A stretch of DNA of 64,000 nucleotides from Fibrella aestuarina BUZ 2. Lineage in GTDB: Bacteria; Bacteroidota; Bacteroidia; Cytophagales; Spirosomataceae. The translations under genes were made by a program, and so were the position numbers. The stretch is from positions 2,574,813 through 2,638,812 of the forward strand of contig NC_020054.1 in assembly GCF_000331105.1 (NCBI RefSeq), in the 5' to 3' direction. Each line of letters starts with the position of its first letter. The first letter of the stretch is position 1. The notes below the pieces were generated by a model. It saw only the letters and a program-made list of their open reading frames with translations. It was not told the origin of the DNA and made no database searches. This document shows, piece after piece, positions 17,937 to 27,025 of this stretch.

Positions 17937-19904
17937 ATGTCGACCAATACCATCGCTACCCTGAACGCCGACTGGCAACAACAGTATCCAACGTACCTGA
18001 ACGCGTTCCAGACAGGGCAACTGTCGTACGTGCCCAATCTGTTGCCGCAGATCGCTGTGCAGTTTTCGGTGTATCAGACGCTCGACATCCTGCAAAAACG
18101 GCTGGGAACCGATCTGCTGCGTCGTGCCCTCGACCCGCAGCAAACCATCGCCTCGCCCCGGCTGGGGCAGCCCAGTGGGCGGTGGCTGCGGCAGAGCAAC
18201 ATGGTCGGTGTCAACGTCAGAACCATCGGCTCGTTCTGGAACGTGGTCAACTACACCCTGACGCTGCCCGCTTGCCACGACAGTATCCACCTGCTGCCCA
18301 TCTGGGAGCCCGGCGTGGTCGGTAGCCTCTACGGCATGGTGAGCTGGCAGATCAACCCGGAGTTTTACAGCGTCGACCTGGCCCGGTTTATCCCTACGCT
18401 CGACACCGTCGATAAGCAGCTCAAGGTGGTTACCAACCTGCTGCACGCGCTGGGCCGCACGGTGGGTATGGACGTGATTCCGCATACCGATCGGTTCTCC
18501 GAAATGGCCCTCATCCACCCCGCGCTGTTTGAGTGGGTCCACCGCGACGGGCACCGGCTCGTTGATCATAGCGAAAACGTATACCGCCACGTTGAAGAGG
18601 TGATCTGGCAGTTTTTACACCAGCACGGCACGGCCGATGGCAGCCCCATCACGTACTCGAAAAGCGTCTTTTTCTCCACGCAGATTCCGCTGTTGAGCGA
18701 CGAGCAACGACACCTGATTCTGTTTGGTAGGCCGGGCGATTACAGCGGGCGGCTTCAGCGACGGCTCGACCTGATCAAACACCTGACCAACCAGGGTTTC
18801 GAAACCCTGCCCATGACCATGGCCCCGCCCTACCGGGGGCTGCATATTGTACCCGATGATTTCATCACCGACGAGTTTGGGCAGGTGTGGTATCAATACA
18901 GTTTCGATCAGCCGCAGCCGTTTTCGCGGGTGTTTGGGCCATTGGCGCGCTACAAATTCTACCACAGCCTGAACGACAACCGCGACTGGCAGCTTGATTT
19001 TGGTCGCCCCAACCGCGCCGCCTGGGAGTACATTTGCCGGAAAGTGCACGCCTGCCAGCAGCAGTTCAATTTCGATTTCATGCGGGGCGATATGGCCCAC
19101 GTGCAGCTACGGCCCGATGGCGTGCCCCCCACACCCGACACCTTCTACGACCCGCTGCGGACGATCAAACACTACGTGCAGCAGCAGGGGACCCCGCACT
19201 TCGGCTTCTTTGCCGAGACCTTTCTGGCCCCGCCCGATACCATGGCCTATGGCGATGAAGTGGCGCACCTGGAAGCCATCGACGCCGACAGCACGCTGGG
19301 CGATCTACAATCGATGGTGGTGGGGTCGGCGGTGTTCAACGAGCAGTTGGCAACGTACCTGACCCTGGCCGAGACGAAGTCCTTTTCGCCCAACTTCACG
19401 GTCATGACCGCCGACAAGGACGACCCCCGTTTCGATGAATTTTACCGCACGGGCAACACCTTTCGGTACTTTGTGAGCCTGTTTCTACCTCAGTTACCCA
19501 GCTACGTTGGGCTGGGTTTTGAGGTACGAAACAGGCACCTCGAGCGCGGTGCCAACGAAGAATACACCAAGCTCTACGTGTTCCGTATCAGCGACGAAAG
19601 CCAGACCGACAAAGTCACGCATGGGCCGTTCATGTGGGGGCAGGATGCCGGGCAGTTCACGGCTGTTCAATTAATCCGCTCGTTTGCCGAGGCCCACTGG
19701 TCCGATTTCGCCAATCAGCCGGTTGTGTGGCGGCAAAAGCCGGCAATTCATGAGGGCGTGGGCCTATCGCTGGCCTGGCAACTGGGTACGTTCCTGTTCA
19801 CCGCAACCGTTGGCGACGTACCTGCGTACCTAGATGACGCCACAGCCACGGGTGAACTGCTGCTCGATGTGGATGAATGCCGGGTTTATCGGGTAAACGT
19901 ATAG
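17937..19904 (+). CDS. Divergent GH13-like alpha-amylase-family protein
   Basis: A 655-residue cytoplasmic protein (no signal peptide) with a recognisable but divergent GH13 barrel. Region I is GMDVIPHTDR (usual DxVxNH altered), region II FDFMRGDMAHV with the nucleophile Asp, region III FFAETFLA with the acid/base Glu, and region IV VMTADKDDPR, with Asp but not the usual HD pair. The catalytic triad Asp, Glu, Asp is therefore plausible. An ordered C-terminal beta domain follows (about 570-655). Substrate unknown; an intracellular alpha-glucan or trehalose-type role is only a guess. Stand-alone gene with the promoter element at 17925-17932. Confidence 0.75.
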   Translation: MSTNTIATLNADWQQQYPTYLNAFQTGQLSYVPNLLPQIAVQFSVYQTLDILQKRLGTDLLRRALDPQQTIASPRLGQPSGRWLRQSNMVGVNVRTIGSFWNVVNYTLTLPACHDSIHLLPIWEPGVVGSLYGMVSWQINPEFYSVDLARFIPTLDTVDKQLKVVTNLLHALGRTVGMDVIPHTDRFSEMALIHPALFEWVHRDGHRLVDHSENVYRHVEEVIWQFLHQHGTADGSPITYSKSVFFSTQIPLLSDEQRHLILFGRPGDYSGRLQRRLDLIKHLTNQGFETLPMTMAPPYRGLHIVPDDFITDEFGQVWYQYSFDQPQPFSRVFGPLARYKFYHSLNDNRDWQLDFGRPNRAAWEYICRKVHACQQQFNFDFMRGDMAHVQLRPDGVPPTPDTFYDPLRTIKHYVQQQGTPHFGFFAETFLAPPDTMAYGDEVAHLEAIDADSTLGDLQSMVVGSAVFNEQLATYLTLAETKSFSPNFTVMTADKDDPRFDEFYRTGNTFRYFVSLFLPQLPSYVGLGFEVRNRHLERGANEEYTKLYVFRISDESQTDKVTHGPFMWGQDAGQFTAVQLIRSFAEAHWSDFANQPVVWRQKPAIHEGVGLSLAWQLGTFLFTATVGDVPAYLDDATATGELLLDVDECRVYRVNV

Positions 19905-19986
19905 CTGTAAACATGGGTAGAGGCCGCAAATCGGCCACGTGTTAGCTTATTTCCAAAGCCCGGAACAGTGGCTGAAGCTTATTTGT

Positions 19987-19994
19987 TAATTTTG
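19987..19994 (+). promoter_or_regulatory. -7 promoter element for sufB
   Basis: TAATTTTG matches TAnnTTTG and gives a leader of about 65 bases before ATG 20068. No clear -33 element. Confidence 0.45.
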
Positions 19995-20067
19995 TAAGAT
20001 AAGTTCTTAAACAACGAGGAGGGCGTTTTGCGTTGCAGCCGCTCTCATTGGCAATCGCCGACTTAAC

Positions 20068-21561
20068 ATGAGCAAAGAAGTTGAACTCTTAGAGAGCATC
20101 ACCAACGCCGAGTACAAGTACGGGTTTGAGACCCTAATTGAAGCGGATGAAGCTCCCAAAGGGCTGAACGAAGATATTGTACGCTTCATCTCCGCGAAGA
20201 AAAACGAACCCGAATGGCTGCTCGAGTGGCGCCTGAACGCGTTTCGCTTGTGGCAGACGATGGAGGAACCGCATTGGCCGAACGTCAAATACCCGAGAAT
20301 CGATTACCAGGACATCAAGTACTACTCGGCACCGAAGCAGCAGAAGACGGTTGGTTCGCTCGACGAAATCGACCCCGAACTGCGCCGGACGTTTGAGCGG
20401 CTGGGTATTTCGCTGTCGGAACAGAAGCGCCTTTCCGGGGTGATCGACGAACCCGTCGATGCGAATGGTAACCCTATCGAGCGCCCGCAGGTGGCCGTCG
20501 ACGCCGTGATGGACTCGGTATCGGTCGCTACGACGTTCAAAAAGGAACTGGCCGCCAAAGGCATTATTTTCTCGTCGATTTCGGAAGCCGTTCACGAGCA
20601 TCCCGAACTGGTGAAGAAATACCTCGGCTCGGTGATTCCGGCGAAAGACAACTACTTCGCCGCGCTCAACGCCGCCGTTTTCTCGGATGGTTCGTTCTGC
20701 TACATCCCCAAAGGAGTACGTTGCCCGATGGAACTGTCGACCTACTTCCGCATCAACGCGGCGGGCACGGGGCAGTTTGAACGGACGCTGATCGTGGCCG
20801 ACGAAGGCAGCTACGTAAGTTACCTCGAAGGGTGTACGGCCCCCATGCGCGACGAAAATCAGCTTCACGCCGCCTGCGTTGAACTGATCGCGCAGGACAA
20901 TGCCGAAATCAAGTACTCGACGGTGCAGAACTGGTACCCCGGCGACAAAGAAGGCCGTGGCGGTATCTACAACTTCGTGACCAAGCGCGGTATTTGTGGC
21001 ACCAACGCCAAAATATCGTGGACGCAGGTTGAAACCGGCTCGTCGATCACCTGGAAGTACCCTTCGGTGATTCTAAAAGGCGACAATTCGATCGGTGAGT
21101 TCTATTCGGTGGCTGTTACCAACAACATGCAGCAGGCTGATACGGGTACCAAAATGATCCACATCGGCAAGAACACCAAGAGCCGGATCGTGTCGAAAGG
21201 GATTTCGGCGGGTAAAAGCCAAAACTCGTACCGGGGTTTGGTGGAAGTGATGAAACGCGCCGAAGGAGCCCGCAACTTCTCCCAGTGCGACTCGCTGTTG
21301 CTGGGCGATAAGTGCGGTGCGCATACGTTCCCGTACATCGAGGTGAAAAACCCCACCGCCACCGTCGAGCACGAAGCCACAACCTCGAAGATTGGTGAAG
21401 ATCAATTATTCTACTGCAATCAGCGTGGTATCCCCACTGAGCAGGCGGTTGCGTTGATCATCAACGGCTACGCTAAAGAAGTGCTCAACCAGCTCCCGAT
21501 GGAGTTTGCCGTTGAAGCCCAGAAGCTGCTCGAAATCAGCCTCGAAGGATCAGTTGGATAG
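20068..21561 (+). CDS. sufB: Fe-S cluster assembly scaffold protein SufB
   Basis: Component of the SufBCD scaffold complex that builds Fe-S clusters in the cytoplasm. The 497-residue protein has the family hallmarks: [27 protein letters not shown] at the N-terminus (given here as two adjacent pieces), the beta-helix core with [63 protein letters not shown] and [16 protein letters not shown] near the end. The gene is followed by a strong terminator, then an unrelated broken gene: sufC, sufD and sufS are not next to it, although in most Bacteroidota they follow sufB directly. Confidence 0.95.
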   Translation: MSKEVELLESITNAEYKYGFETLIEADEAPKGLNEDIVRFISAKKNEPEWLLEWRLNAFRLWQTMEEPHWPNVKYPRIDYQDIKYYSAPKQQKTVGSLDEIDPELRRTFERLGISLSEQKRLSGVIDEPVDANGNPIERPQVAVDAVMDSVSVATTFKKELAAKGIIFSSISEAVHEHPELVKKYLGSVIPAKDNYFAALNAAVFSDGSFCYIPKGVRCPMELSTYFRINAAGTGQFERTLIVADEGSYVSYLEGCTAPMRDENQLHAACVELIAQDNAEIKYSTVQNWYPGDKEGRGGIYNFVTKRGICGTNAKISWTQVETGSSITWKYPSVILKGDNSIGEFYSVAVTNNMQQADTGTKMIHIGKNTKSRIVSKGISAGKSQNSYRGLVEVMKRAEGARNFSQCDSLLLGDKCGAHTFPYIEVKNPTATVEHEATTSKIGEDQLFYCNQRGIPTEQAVALIINGYAKEVLNQLPMEFAVEAQKLLEISLEGSVG

Positions 21562-21587
21562 ATCGGGCATACATTTGGTTATATTGA

Positions 21588-21615
21588 AGCCCCTGCAAAT
21601 TTGCAGGGGCTTTTT
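21588..21615 (+). terminator. Rho-independent terminator after sufB
   Basis: AGCCCCTGCAAA pairs perfectly with TTTGCAGGGGCT and is followed directly by a T-run. Textbook form, so sufB is the last gene of its transcript. Confidence 0.95.
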
Positions 21616-21630
21616 ATTTAACACTTCTGC

Positions 21631-22301
21631 ATGCAGATGATACTAGGCCTTGACGATTGGGAAATTCCAGCTGATACGGAACCGGATCAAGTAGCGGTTG
21701 AAATCAGCGTTAGTATCGATAACGACACGGTTGCATTAAGGAAGATAAGGGATCCTGAACAGCGTAGAGAAGAGGCCGAATACCAGCGCAACCTTGTGGC
21801 CAGGCAATTAATTACTGACTGTCGAATTGAAGTGTACGTTATACAGCGTAAGGGATATCAGGTTGACATGACGACGACGCTAGCGCAACTCGATCGCATT
21901 GCTGCCTATCCCGGCGTGAACCATGTAATCGTACGTCGAACGTCTCCAGGGCGAAGGCGAAAAATTCGTAAGCCCGTGACTTATTGGTGCCTGAAACTAC
22001 AGTTCATCATCCAGATTGAAGGGCGGAAACAAGGCTTGACAAGCGTTGATGAGCAACTCGTACTGGTGAAAGCGAAGACTAGAGAAATTGCGGAGGAACG
22101 GTAAGAGCTTACGCAGCTGACTATGAAACACCTTACATGAACAGTGACGGTCATTGGGTACGTTGGAAGTTTCACGGTATTCAGGATGTTTACGAACCCA
22201 GCGTACAAAAACCGTTATTTGTCGATGGCCCCGTGGAGCTTTTTTCGTCATTTCAACGCCGTCGAATGAAGCCTAGTGATTACTGGGATGGACAGTGGTG
22301 A
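21631..22301 (+). pseudogene. Frameshifted DUF4288-like gene
   Basis: The first frame (ATG 21631 to TAA 22104) gives 157 residues, of which about 1-115 match nothing I know and about 116-157 (YWCLKLQFIIQIEG, DEQLVLVKAKTREIAEER) look like the first half of DUF4288. The second half is in another frame straight after the stop: from 22101 it reads VRAYAADYETPY, then from ATG 22137 MNSDGHWVRWKFHGIQDVYE through PVELFSSFQRRR to TGA 22301. Adding one G at the GG of 22100-22101 would join them into about 223 residues. Codon use is more AT-rich than that of its neighbours (AGA, AGG, ATA), suggesting transfer. A sequencing error is possible. DUF4288 function is unknown. Confidence 0.65.
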
Positions 22302-22558
22302 GCACTCAAAGTTGATGTGTTCCTTAAATTTGTTGTAGTTTCCAGTTGTACTGAATCTCGCGCGCTCACTTTCTTTTGCGGCTGATGTTGCCTTTAGTTA
22401 TCACGACGATAATGCTGGTGTACTCGATTCCGCATTTGCGAAAACAGGAGTACTATATCCGAATACCCACCGGCGACTACGGCATCTAGAAATTGGCACT
22501 GTACCAGTATTGATGAACCTAAAACCGTTCAGGCGCGCTAGATTAGTACCATCTCGTT

Positions 22559-23539
22559 ATGCTATTCAGCTTTACGGCAACACCCGACTTTGATTTCATG
22601 ACGTACTTTGCCCGGCACATCCAGGCAACGGTACAGCATGGGCTGCTCGTGATACCTGATTCGCTAGGGCAGGGATACATCCGTAAAGTAACCTTCGGGC
22701 AGGATTTCAAGATTACGATACACCGTTACGTGCTCAAGGAGGATTTCGTCCTCAAACGCACTGCCTCCGGGCAGGGAAACGACCTGATCACCCTCTTTTT
22801 TTACAGCAACGAGCAAGCCCTCGAGATCGCCTATAATGATGATCCGCAGGTGCTGTTCTCGCAGCGTGATGAGTCGGCCATTCAGGTGACGTCCAACGAC
22901 CTCAGCTCGACCATTCGTTTCCCCGCCCATCAACAGATTCACTATGTGGTGGTGGCCATAACGCCCGCCCGGTTAACCGAACTGCTGGCTGTCAGCGAGC
23001 CTAACTCGGTCCTGCAAACCATTACCGGTAGTGGCAATTCCTTTCTGTTCTTCGAGCGTATGGAAGCGCAGACCAAGTTACTGCTGAAGAACCTGGCCGC
23101 CGTCGACATGACGGATCGCCTGAGTCAGTTCTACATGCAGATCAAGGTACAGGAATTGCTCTACCTGGTTTTTCACAAATTGTCGTTGCGGGAAAACACG
23201 GCCCACCAAACCATCAACAGCGCCGATGTGGAGCGCCTTTTGCACATACGCAATGAGGTCATCCGCGACCTGAGCGTCCCGCCTGTCATCCGCGACCTGG
23301 CGCAGGTAGCTGCTATGAGTGAGACCAAGCTCAAGCAGCTTTTCAAGCAAACGTTTGGCGCCACGATCTACAATTATTACCAGCAGGCCCGGATGGAAGA
23401 AGCCGCCTTTCTGCTGAAACAAGGCAAACATGCTGTCGGTGAGGTAGGCTACGAGCTGGGCTTTTCCAACCTGAGCCATTTCAGCCGGGTGTTCGAGAAG
23501 CATTACGGGCTCAACCCCAAGCGGTACTCGTATTCGTAG
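22559..23539 (+). CDS. AraC-family transcriptional regulator
   Basis: A 326-residue regulator: an N-terminal cupin-like sensing region and a C-terminal double helix-turn-helix (about residues 235-325). The family pattern is clear in IRDLAQVAAMSETKLKQLFK (first HTH), then VGEVGYELGFSNLSHFSRVF and HYGLNPKRY (second HTH and tail). It resembles the AraC group with an N-terminal AraC_N-like domain (SSTIRFPAHQQIHYVVVAITP). The convergent cupin gene begins eight bases after its stop, and an oxidoreductase gene lies beyond, both plausible targets. The 257 bases upstream of its start contain no gene I can support. Confidence 0.92.
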   Translation: MLFSFTATPDFDFMTYFARHIQATVQHGLLVIPDSLGQGYIRKVTFGQDFKITIHRYVLKEDFVLKRTASGQGNDLITLFFYSNEQALEIAYNDDPQVLFSQRDESAIQVTSNDLSSTIRFPAHQQIHYVVVAITPARLTELLAVSEPNSVLQTITGSGNSFLFFERMEAQTKLLLKNLAAVDMTDRLSQFYMQIKVQELLYLVFHKLSLRENTAHQTINSADVERLLHIRNEVIRDLSVPPVIRDLAQVAAMSETKLKQLFKQTFGATIYNYYQQARMEEAAFLLKQGKHAVGEVGYELGFSNLSHFSRVFEKHYGLNPKRYSYS

Positions 23540-23547
23540 CGGGCTGC

Positions 23548-24048
23548 TTACCCCAGGTAGTCGGGCGGGAAGACCTGTTGCCCGTGTTTTTCGGCAATTC
23601 CCTGGAGTCGTTTTATGGTAGGCGCATCCAGCACGGGCGGGGGCAAAAACTGCCCGTGCGCAACGGGTTGGCCAATTTCCTCGAACAACATTTCCAGGCC
23701 GGCCGGTACCACCGTGCACAACAGATGCGCCGTTTGGTTGGTCTTGTTCTTGAAGCCGTGCACCACGCCCCCTTTGGGGATGGTGATAAATGACCCTTTG
23801 GTCGCTACGTAGTTGCCAAGCTCGGATTTGACGTCAATTTCGCCGTCGATCACGTAAAACGATTCGTCAAAATCCGCATGAGCATGTGGTCCGGGGCCGC
23901 CGCCGGGTGGAACGAGCATGTCAATGGTGGCGAACGCGCCCGCGGTATCGTTACCGCTAACCAGAATTCGGTACGTGCTACCGCCTACCGAAACACTCTC
24001 GCCTGCGCCGGGGCCTATCGTGATAGGCTGCTTTTTTTGAGTTTCCAT
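23548..24048 (-). CDS. Cupin domain-containing protein
   Basis: A 166-residue cytoplasmic protein with one cupin barrel. Motif 1 is GPGPHAHADFDESFYVIDGEI with the metal-binding His, His and Glu pattern, and motif 2 includes IPKGGVVHGFKN with the last His. This layout resembles quercetin dioxygenase-like or small-molecule isomerase cupins, but the substrate cannot be predicted. The gene is convergent with the AraC regulator and divergent from the oxidoreductase (250-base shared promoter region), so the three are probably a functional group. Confidence 0.88.
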   Translation of the reverse strand: METQKKQPITIGPGAGESVSVGGSTYRILVSGNDTAGAFATIDMLVPPGGGPGPHAHADFDESFYVIDGEIDVKSELGNYVATKGSFITIPKGGVVHGFKNKTNQTAHLLCTVVPAGLEMLFEEIGQPVAHGQFLPPPVLDAPTIKRLQGIAEKHGQQVFPPDYLG

Positions 24049-24297
24049 TGTGATTTGAGTTAATCAGGCCACAAAGTTCAGGCAGGCTTCTAGCGAAAAA
24101 TATTCCGATAAGACCGGAAATCAGTCGTATCGGACAAGCCGGTTCTGGTAGCTTATAAGGACTAACCGCGTTCATATATCCGGTGAGTATCTGGATTCGC
24201 CTGGCCAGTCGGATACGACTATTTTTCTGACTTTTTGCGCTATTTCTGCCTTACAAAAGCGTTCACCTTTGCTGCGTAATCAATAAAACACACGGCA

Positions 24298-25239
24298 ATG
24301 AGACAAGTAATGTATAGCCAATTTGGCGATGAAAGCGTGCTCCAACTGACCGAGCAGGCAGTACCCAGTATCGAGAAAGATCAACTGCTGATCCGGGTAA
24401 AAGCAGTTTCCATCAACCCACTGGATTGGAAAGTATATGGCGGCGAAATGACATTGATGTCGGGGTCCAAATTTCCGAAATCGGTAGGCATCGATTTCGC
24501 GGGTCTGGTCGAACAAACTGGCAGCGCGATCACGCAGTATACGGTTGGTGACCCGGTCATGGGCTTACTAGACGCCTTCAAAGGCGGGGCCCTGGCCGAT
24601 TATATTGTTGTAAAAGCGACCGATGTGGCACCGAAACCGGCAAATACCTCCTTTGAGCAGGCCGCCGCCCTGCCTGTAACCGGGCTATCGGCCATCCAGA
24701 TCATTGATCAACTGGCTGCCGTCAAGGCTAATCAGGAGGTGTTGATCAACGGCGCTACCGGCGGGGTTGGCGTATTTGCCGTGCAGATCGCCAAAAAACG
24801 CGGCGCCAGGGTCACGGCGGTTGTCAGCACGAAAGGCGTTGCGGCGGTAACGGCATGGGGGGCGGACACCGTAATCGACTATACGAAGCAGCGCCTCGAC
24901 CAGCTAAATCAGCGGTTCGACGTGGTTATCGACCTGTCTACGAAGCTTCCCTTCGCGGAGGCCAAGCGCCTGATGAAACCCCGGGCCGTTTTTGTCAGCA
25001 CGCTTCCTTCGCCAGTGTCGTTGCTGTCTTCGTTTGTCAACAACCTGTTTTCCGGGAAAAAACACAAGATTCTGATCTTGAAACCCACCGCTACCGGTTT
25101 TTCTACGCTCACGAAGCTGGCTGAAGACGGCCTACAGATTGTGCTGGACAAGACCTACGCACTCGCCAACGTTCAGGAAGCCTACAGGGAAGCTCGTCGG
25201 GGTAAAGGGATTGGGAAATCGGTGATTGTTATGGACTAA
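24298..25239 (+). CDS. NAD(P)-dependent quinone-oxidoreductase-like enzyme (zinc-free MDR)
   Basis: A 313-residue medium-chain dehydrogenase/reductase. The GroES-like N-domain shows the pattern VKAVSINPLDWKVYGG and VGIDFAGLVEQTG; the Rossmann domain has INGATGGVGVFAVQIAKKRGA for NADP(H) binding. The usual zinc-ligand Cys/His set is absent, so it belongs with quinone reductases such as QOR/YhdH types rather than alcohol dehydrogenases. The upstream sequence holds CACCTTTG near 24268, one base from a -7 consensus. Possibly controlled by the nearby AraC regulator. Confidence 0.88.
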   Translation: MRQVMYSQFGDESVLQLTEQAVPSIEKDQLLIRVKAVSINPLDWKVYGGEMTLMSGSKFPKSVGIDFAGLVEQTGSAITQYTVGDPVMGLLDAFKGGALADYIVVKATDVAPKPANTSFEQAAALPVTGLSAIQIIDQLAAVKANQEVLINGATGGVGVFAVQIAKKRGARVTAVVSTKGVAAVTAWGADTVIDYTKQRLDQLNQRFDVVIDLSTKLPFAEAKRLMKPRAVFVSTLPSPVSLLSSFVNNLFSGKKHKILILKPTATGFSTLTKLAEDGLQIVLDKTYALANVQEAYREARRGKGIGKSVIVMD

Positions 25240-25241
25240 AG

Positions 25242-25257
25242 CCAGCCTCGCGGCTGG
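25242..25257. terminator. Short hairpin between convergent genes
   Basis: CCAGCC TCGC GGCTGG hairpin in the 38-base gap between the oxidoreductase and the McrB-like gene. There is no T-run on the plus strand, so terminator function is only likely. Confidence 0.5.
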
Positions 25258-25277
25258 AAACCGCCTGTAATTTACCA

Positions 25278-26921
25278 TCAATTGACTGCGTCGCGCTTTG
25301 TGTAAATCCGCGTGAAGGCTTCGGTCGGGATTTTGTCGAACTCGCCGGCTACCAGGTGCGGGTTCAGTTCGTAGGTGACCACGTCGGGCCGGTCGTCAGG
25401 CGATTCGCCGAAGAGGTCGCGTTCCATCGGGGCCGAATACTGCTTTTTTACCCAGATAAGGCGTTGATCGGGCGTTTTGCCCCAGGCCCGGTTGTCGCCC
25501 AGTACCAGTTGAATACGCCGCCAGTCGTCGTAGAAGTATTCCTGCAACAGCGGAATCAGTTTGTCGCGGAACGTGAGGCAGAGGTCGTCGTGGGTCTGAA
25601 CGCCCAGCAGGTAAGCGTGGCCGATGAGGTGGTCGCGGTCAAAGAGGTATTCAATACGCTCGTTCATCGTGCGCAGCAACGTACCCAGCTCGACGCCTGC
25701 CTCCAACGTACCTGGATTTGCCGACGTACCGGGCTGCGTGCCGCCCAACCCGTCATACTGTGGCCCCATCTCCCGGAAATTGAACCGGCGGCGGAGGGCA
25801 ATATCGAGCAGGGCGATGCTGCGGTCGGCGGTGTTCATGGTGCCGATGATGTGCAGGTTGAGTGGAATACCAAAGCGTTCCTGCGAATAAGGGAGCGTCA
25901 GCCACAGCTCGTCGGGGGCGCCGAGGCGTTTGGCGTCTTCCAGCAGGGCAATCAGGTCGCCCAGCACCTTGGCGATATTGGCCCGGTTAATTTCGTCGAT
26001 CAGCAGCACCTGCGTAGGGGCGTTGGCCAGTCGGCGTTGCCGCTGTTCGGGCTGATCGTTGAGGCAATCGGCCAGCGTGGCATAGCCCGCCAGTTGGACG
26101 GCCGACACGCAGGCTTTGTAGAAAATGCCTTTTCTGACTTTGTACGTTACCTGGTTACCCACGGCTTCGGGCCGGATTCCCTCCACAAATTCTTCGTAGC
26201 CATACGACGGGTGAAACGTCACCACGTCGGTGGGGTAGGGCTGAGCCAGTTGCCGAGCCAGGTACGTCTTGCCCGTGCCCGGCGGGCCGTACAGAATGAG
26301 GTTTTTGGGAAACGTGGGCTTGTTGGCGACGTACCCGGCTTCGGCCTCGGCCACTTCGGCGGGCGCGGTAGCCGTGCGGATGGCGTCGTAGGAAAGGTCC
26401 GGATTGTCGGCCAGCCGCAGTAGATCGCTCAGGAAGCCTTCATTTTCGGCCGCCTCATAAATGTCGGTATTGTGCCGGGCGACGTGCGGGCCGCGTTTGG
26501 GGGTTTCGAGCAGTTCGAGCAGGCAGTCTTCCCAGCAGCGGCGCAGCGTCTGATGGTGGAGCAAATGCGCACTCGACTGCCCCACAATCACCGAGACATA
26601 ATCGGCTTTTTCGGTAATGGGCGCCACGTCGATCTCGGTCAGTTTTTTGAGCTTGTCCTGATCGGACCGTTTGATGGTGAGCCAGTATTCGGCCTCGCCG
26701 GTGCGGGGTTTGTGCAGCCGCAACGCCAGAAAGAAATTGACATCGGCCGAAATGGATTTCCGGTCTTTCCGCACCGAAAACGCCAGCCGGGGGTCGCCGT
26801 TGGGCAGGTTGACAATGTCGATGAGTTCTTTCAACAACGCGAAAAAACGCCGGACGGCCTCGGGTTGGCCAATGTCGCGGATGCGGTCGATCAGGGTTTG
26901 GGAAGGGCGTTCAGCAATCAT
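25278..26921 (-). CDS. McrB-like AAA+ ATPase (orphan)
   Basis: A 547-residue AAA+ protein of the McrB branch. Residues 1-200 form an N-terminal region with no domain I know. The ATPase follows at about 205-400: Walker A GPPGTGKTYL, Walker B VLLIDEINRANIAKVLGDL, the McrB-type GTMNTADRS and the arginine-rich IALRRRF. McrB normally hydrolyses GTP and drives the nuclease McrC to cut modified DNA, but no McrC (DUF2357) gene is next to it: the flanking genes are an oxidoreductase and an exported unknown. Relatives without McrC exist and are often annotated only as AAA family. Role in defence is possible but unproven. Confidence 0.85.
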   Translation of the reverse strand: MIAERPSQTLIDRIRDIGQPEAVRRFFALLKELIDIVNLPNGDPRLAFSVRKDRKSISADVNFFLALRLHKPRTGEAEYWLTIKRSDQDKLKKLTEIDVAPITEKADYVSVIVGQSSAHLLHHQTLRRCWEDCLLELLETPKRGPHVARHNTDIYEAAENEGFLSDLLRLADNPDLSYDAIRTATAPAEVAEAEAGYVANKPTFPKNLILYGPPGTGKTYLARQLAQPYPTDVVTFHPSYGYEEFVEGIRPEAVGNQVTYKVRKGIFYKACVSAVQLAGYATLADCLNDQPEQRQRRLANAPTQVLLIDEINRANIAKVLGDLIALLEDAKRLGAPDELWLTLPYSQERFGIPLNLHIIGTMNTADRSIALLDIALRRRFNFREMGPQYDGLGGTQPGTSANPGTLEAGVELGTLLRTMNERIEYLFDRDHLIGHAYLLGVQTHDDLCLTFRDKLIPLLQEYFYDDWRRIQLVLGDNRAWGKTPDQRLIWVKKQYSAPMERDLFGESPDDRPDVVTYELNPHLVAGEFDKIPTEAFTRIYTKRDAVN

Positions 26922-27025
26922 TGTAGTGACTTAAAGATACAAAATTTTGGCAAAGCCTGCCTGAAAACCCTACCTATGTCTAGCTAAGCCGATAAAGTGC
27001 AGAACTAAACTCATCAGCTTTTGCC

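Noticed and set aside
22302..22558. Gene in the gap between the DUF4288-like pseudogene and the AraC gene
   Set aside because: Only short frames with no family features; TAAATTTG at 22325 resembles a -7 element but is far from any start.
25356..26423. 355-codon open frame on the plus strand
   Set aside because: Antisense of the McrB-like gene, no recognisable motif.
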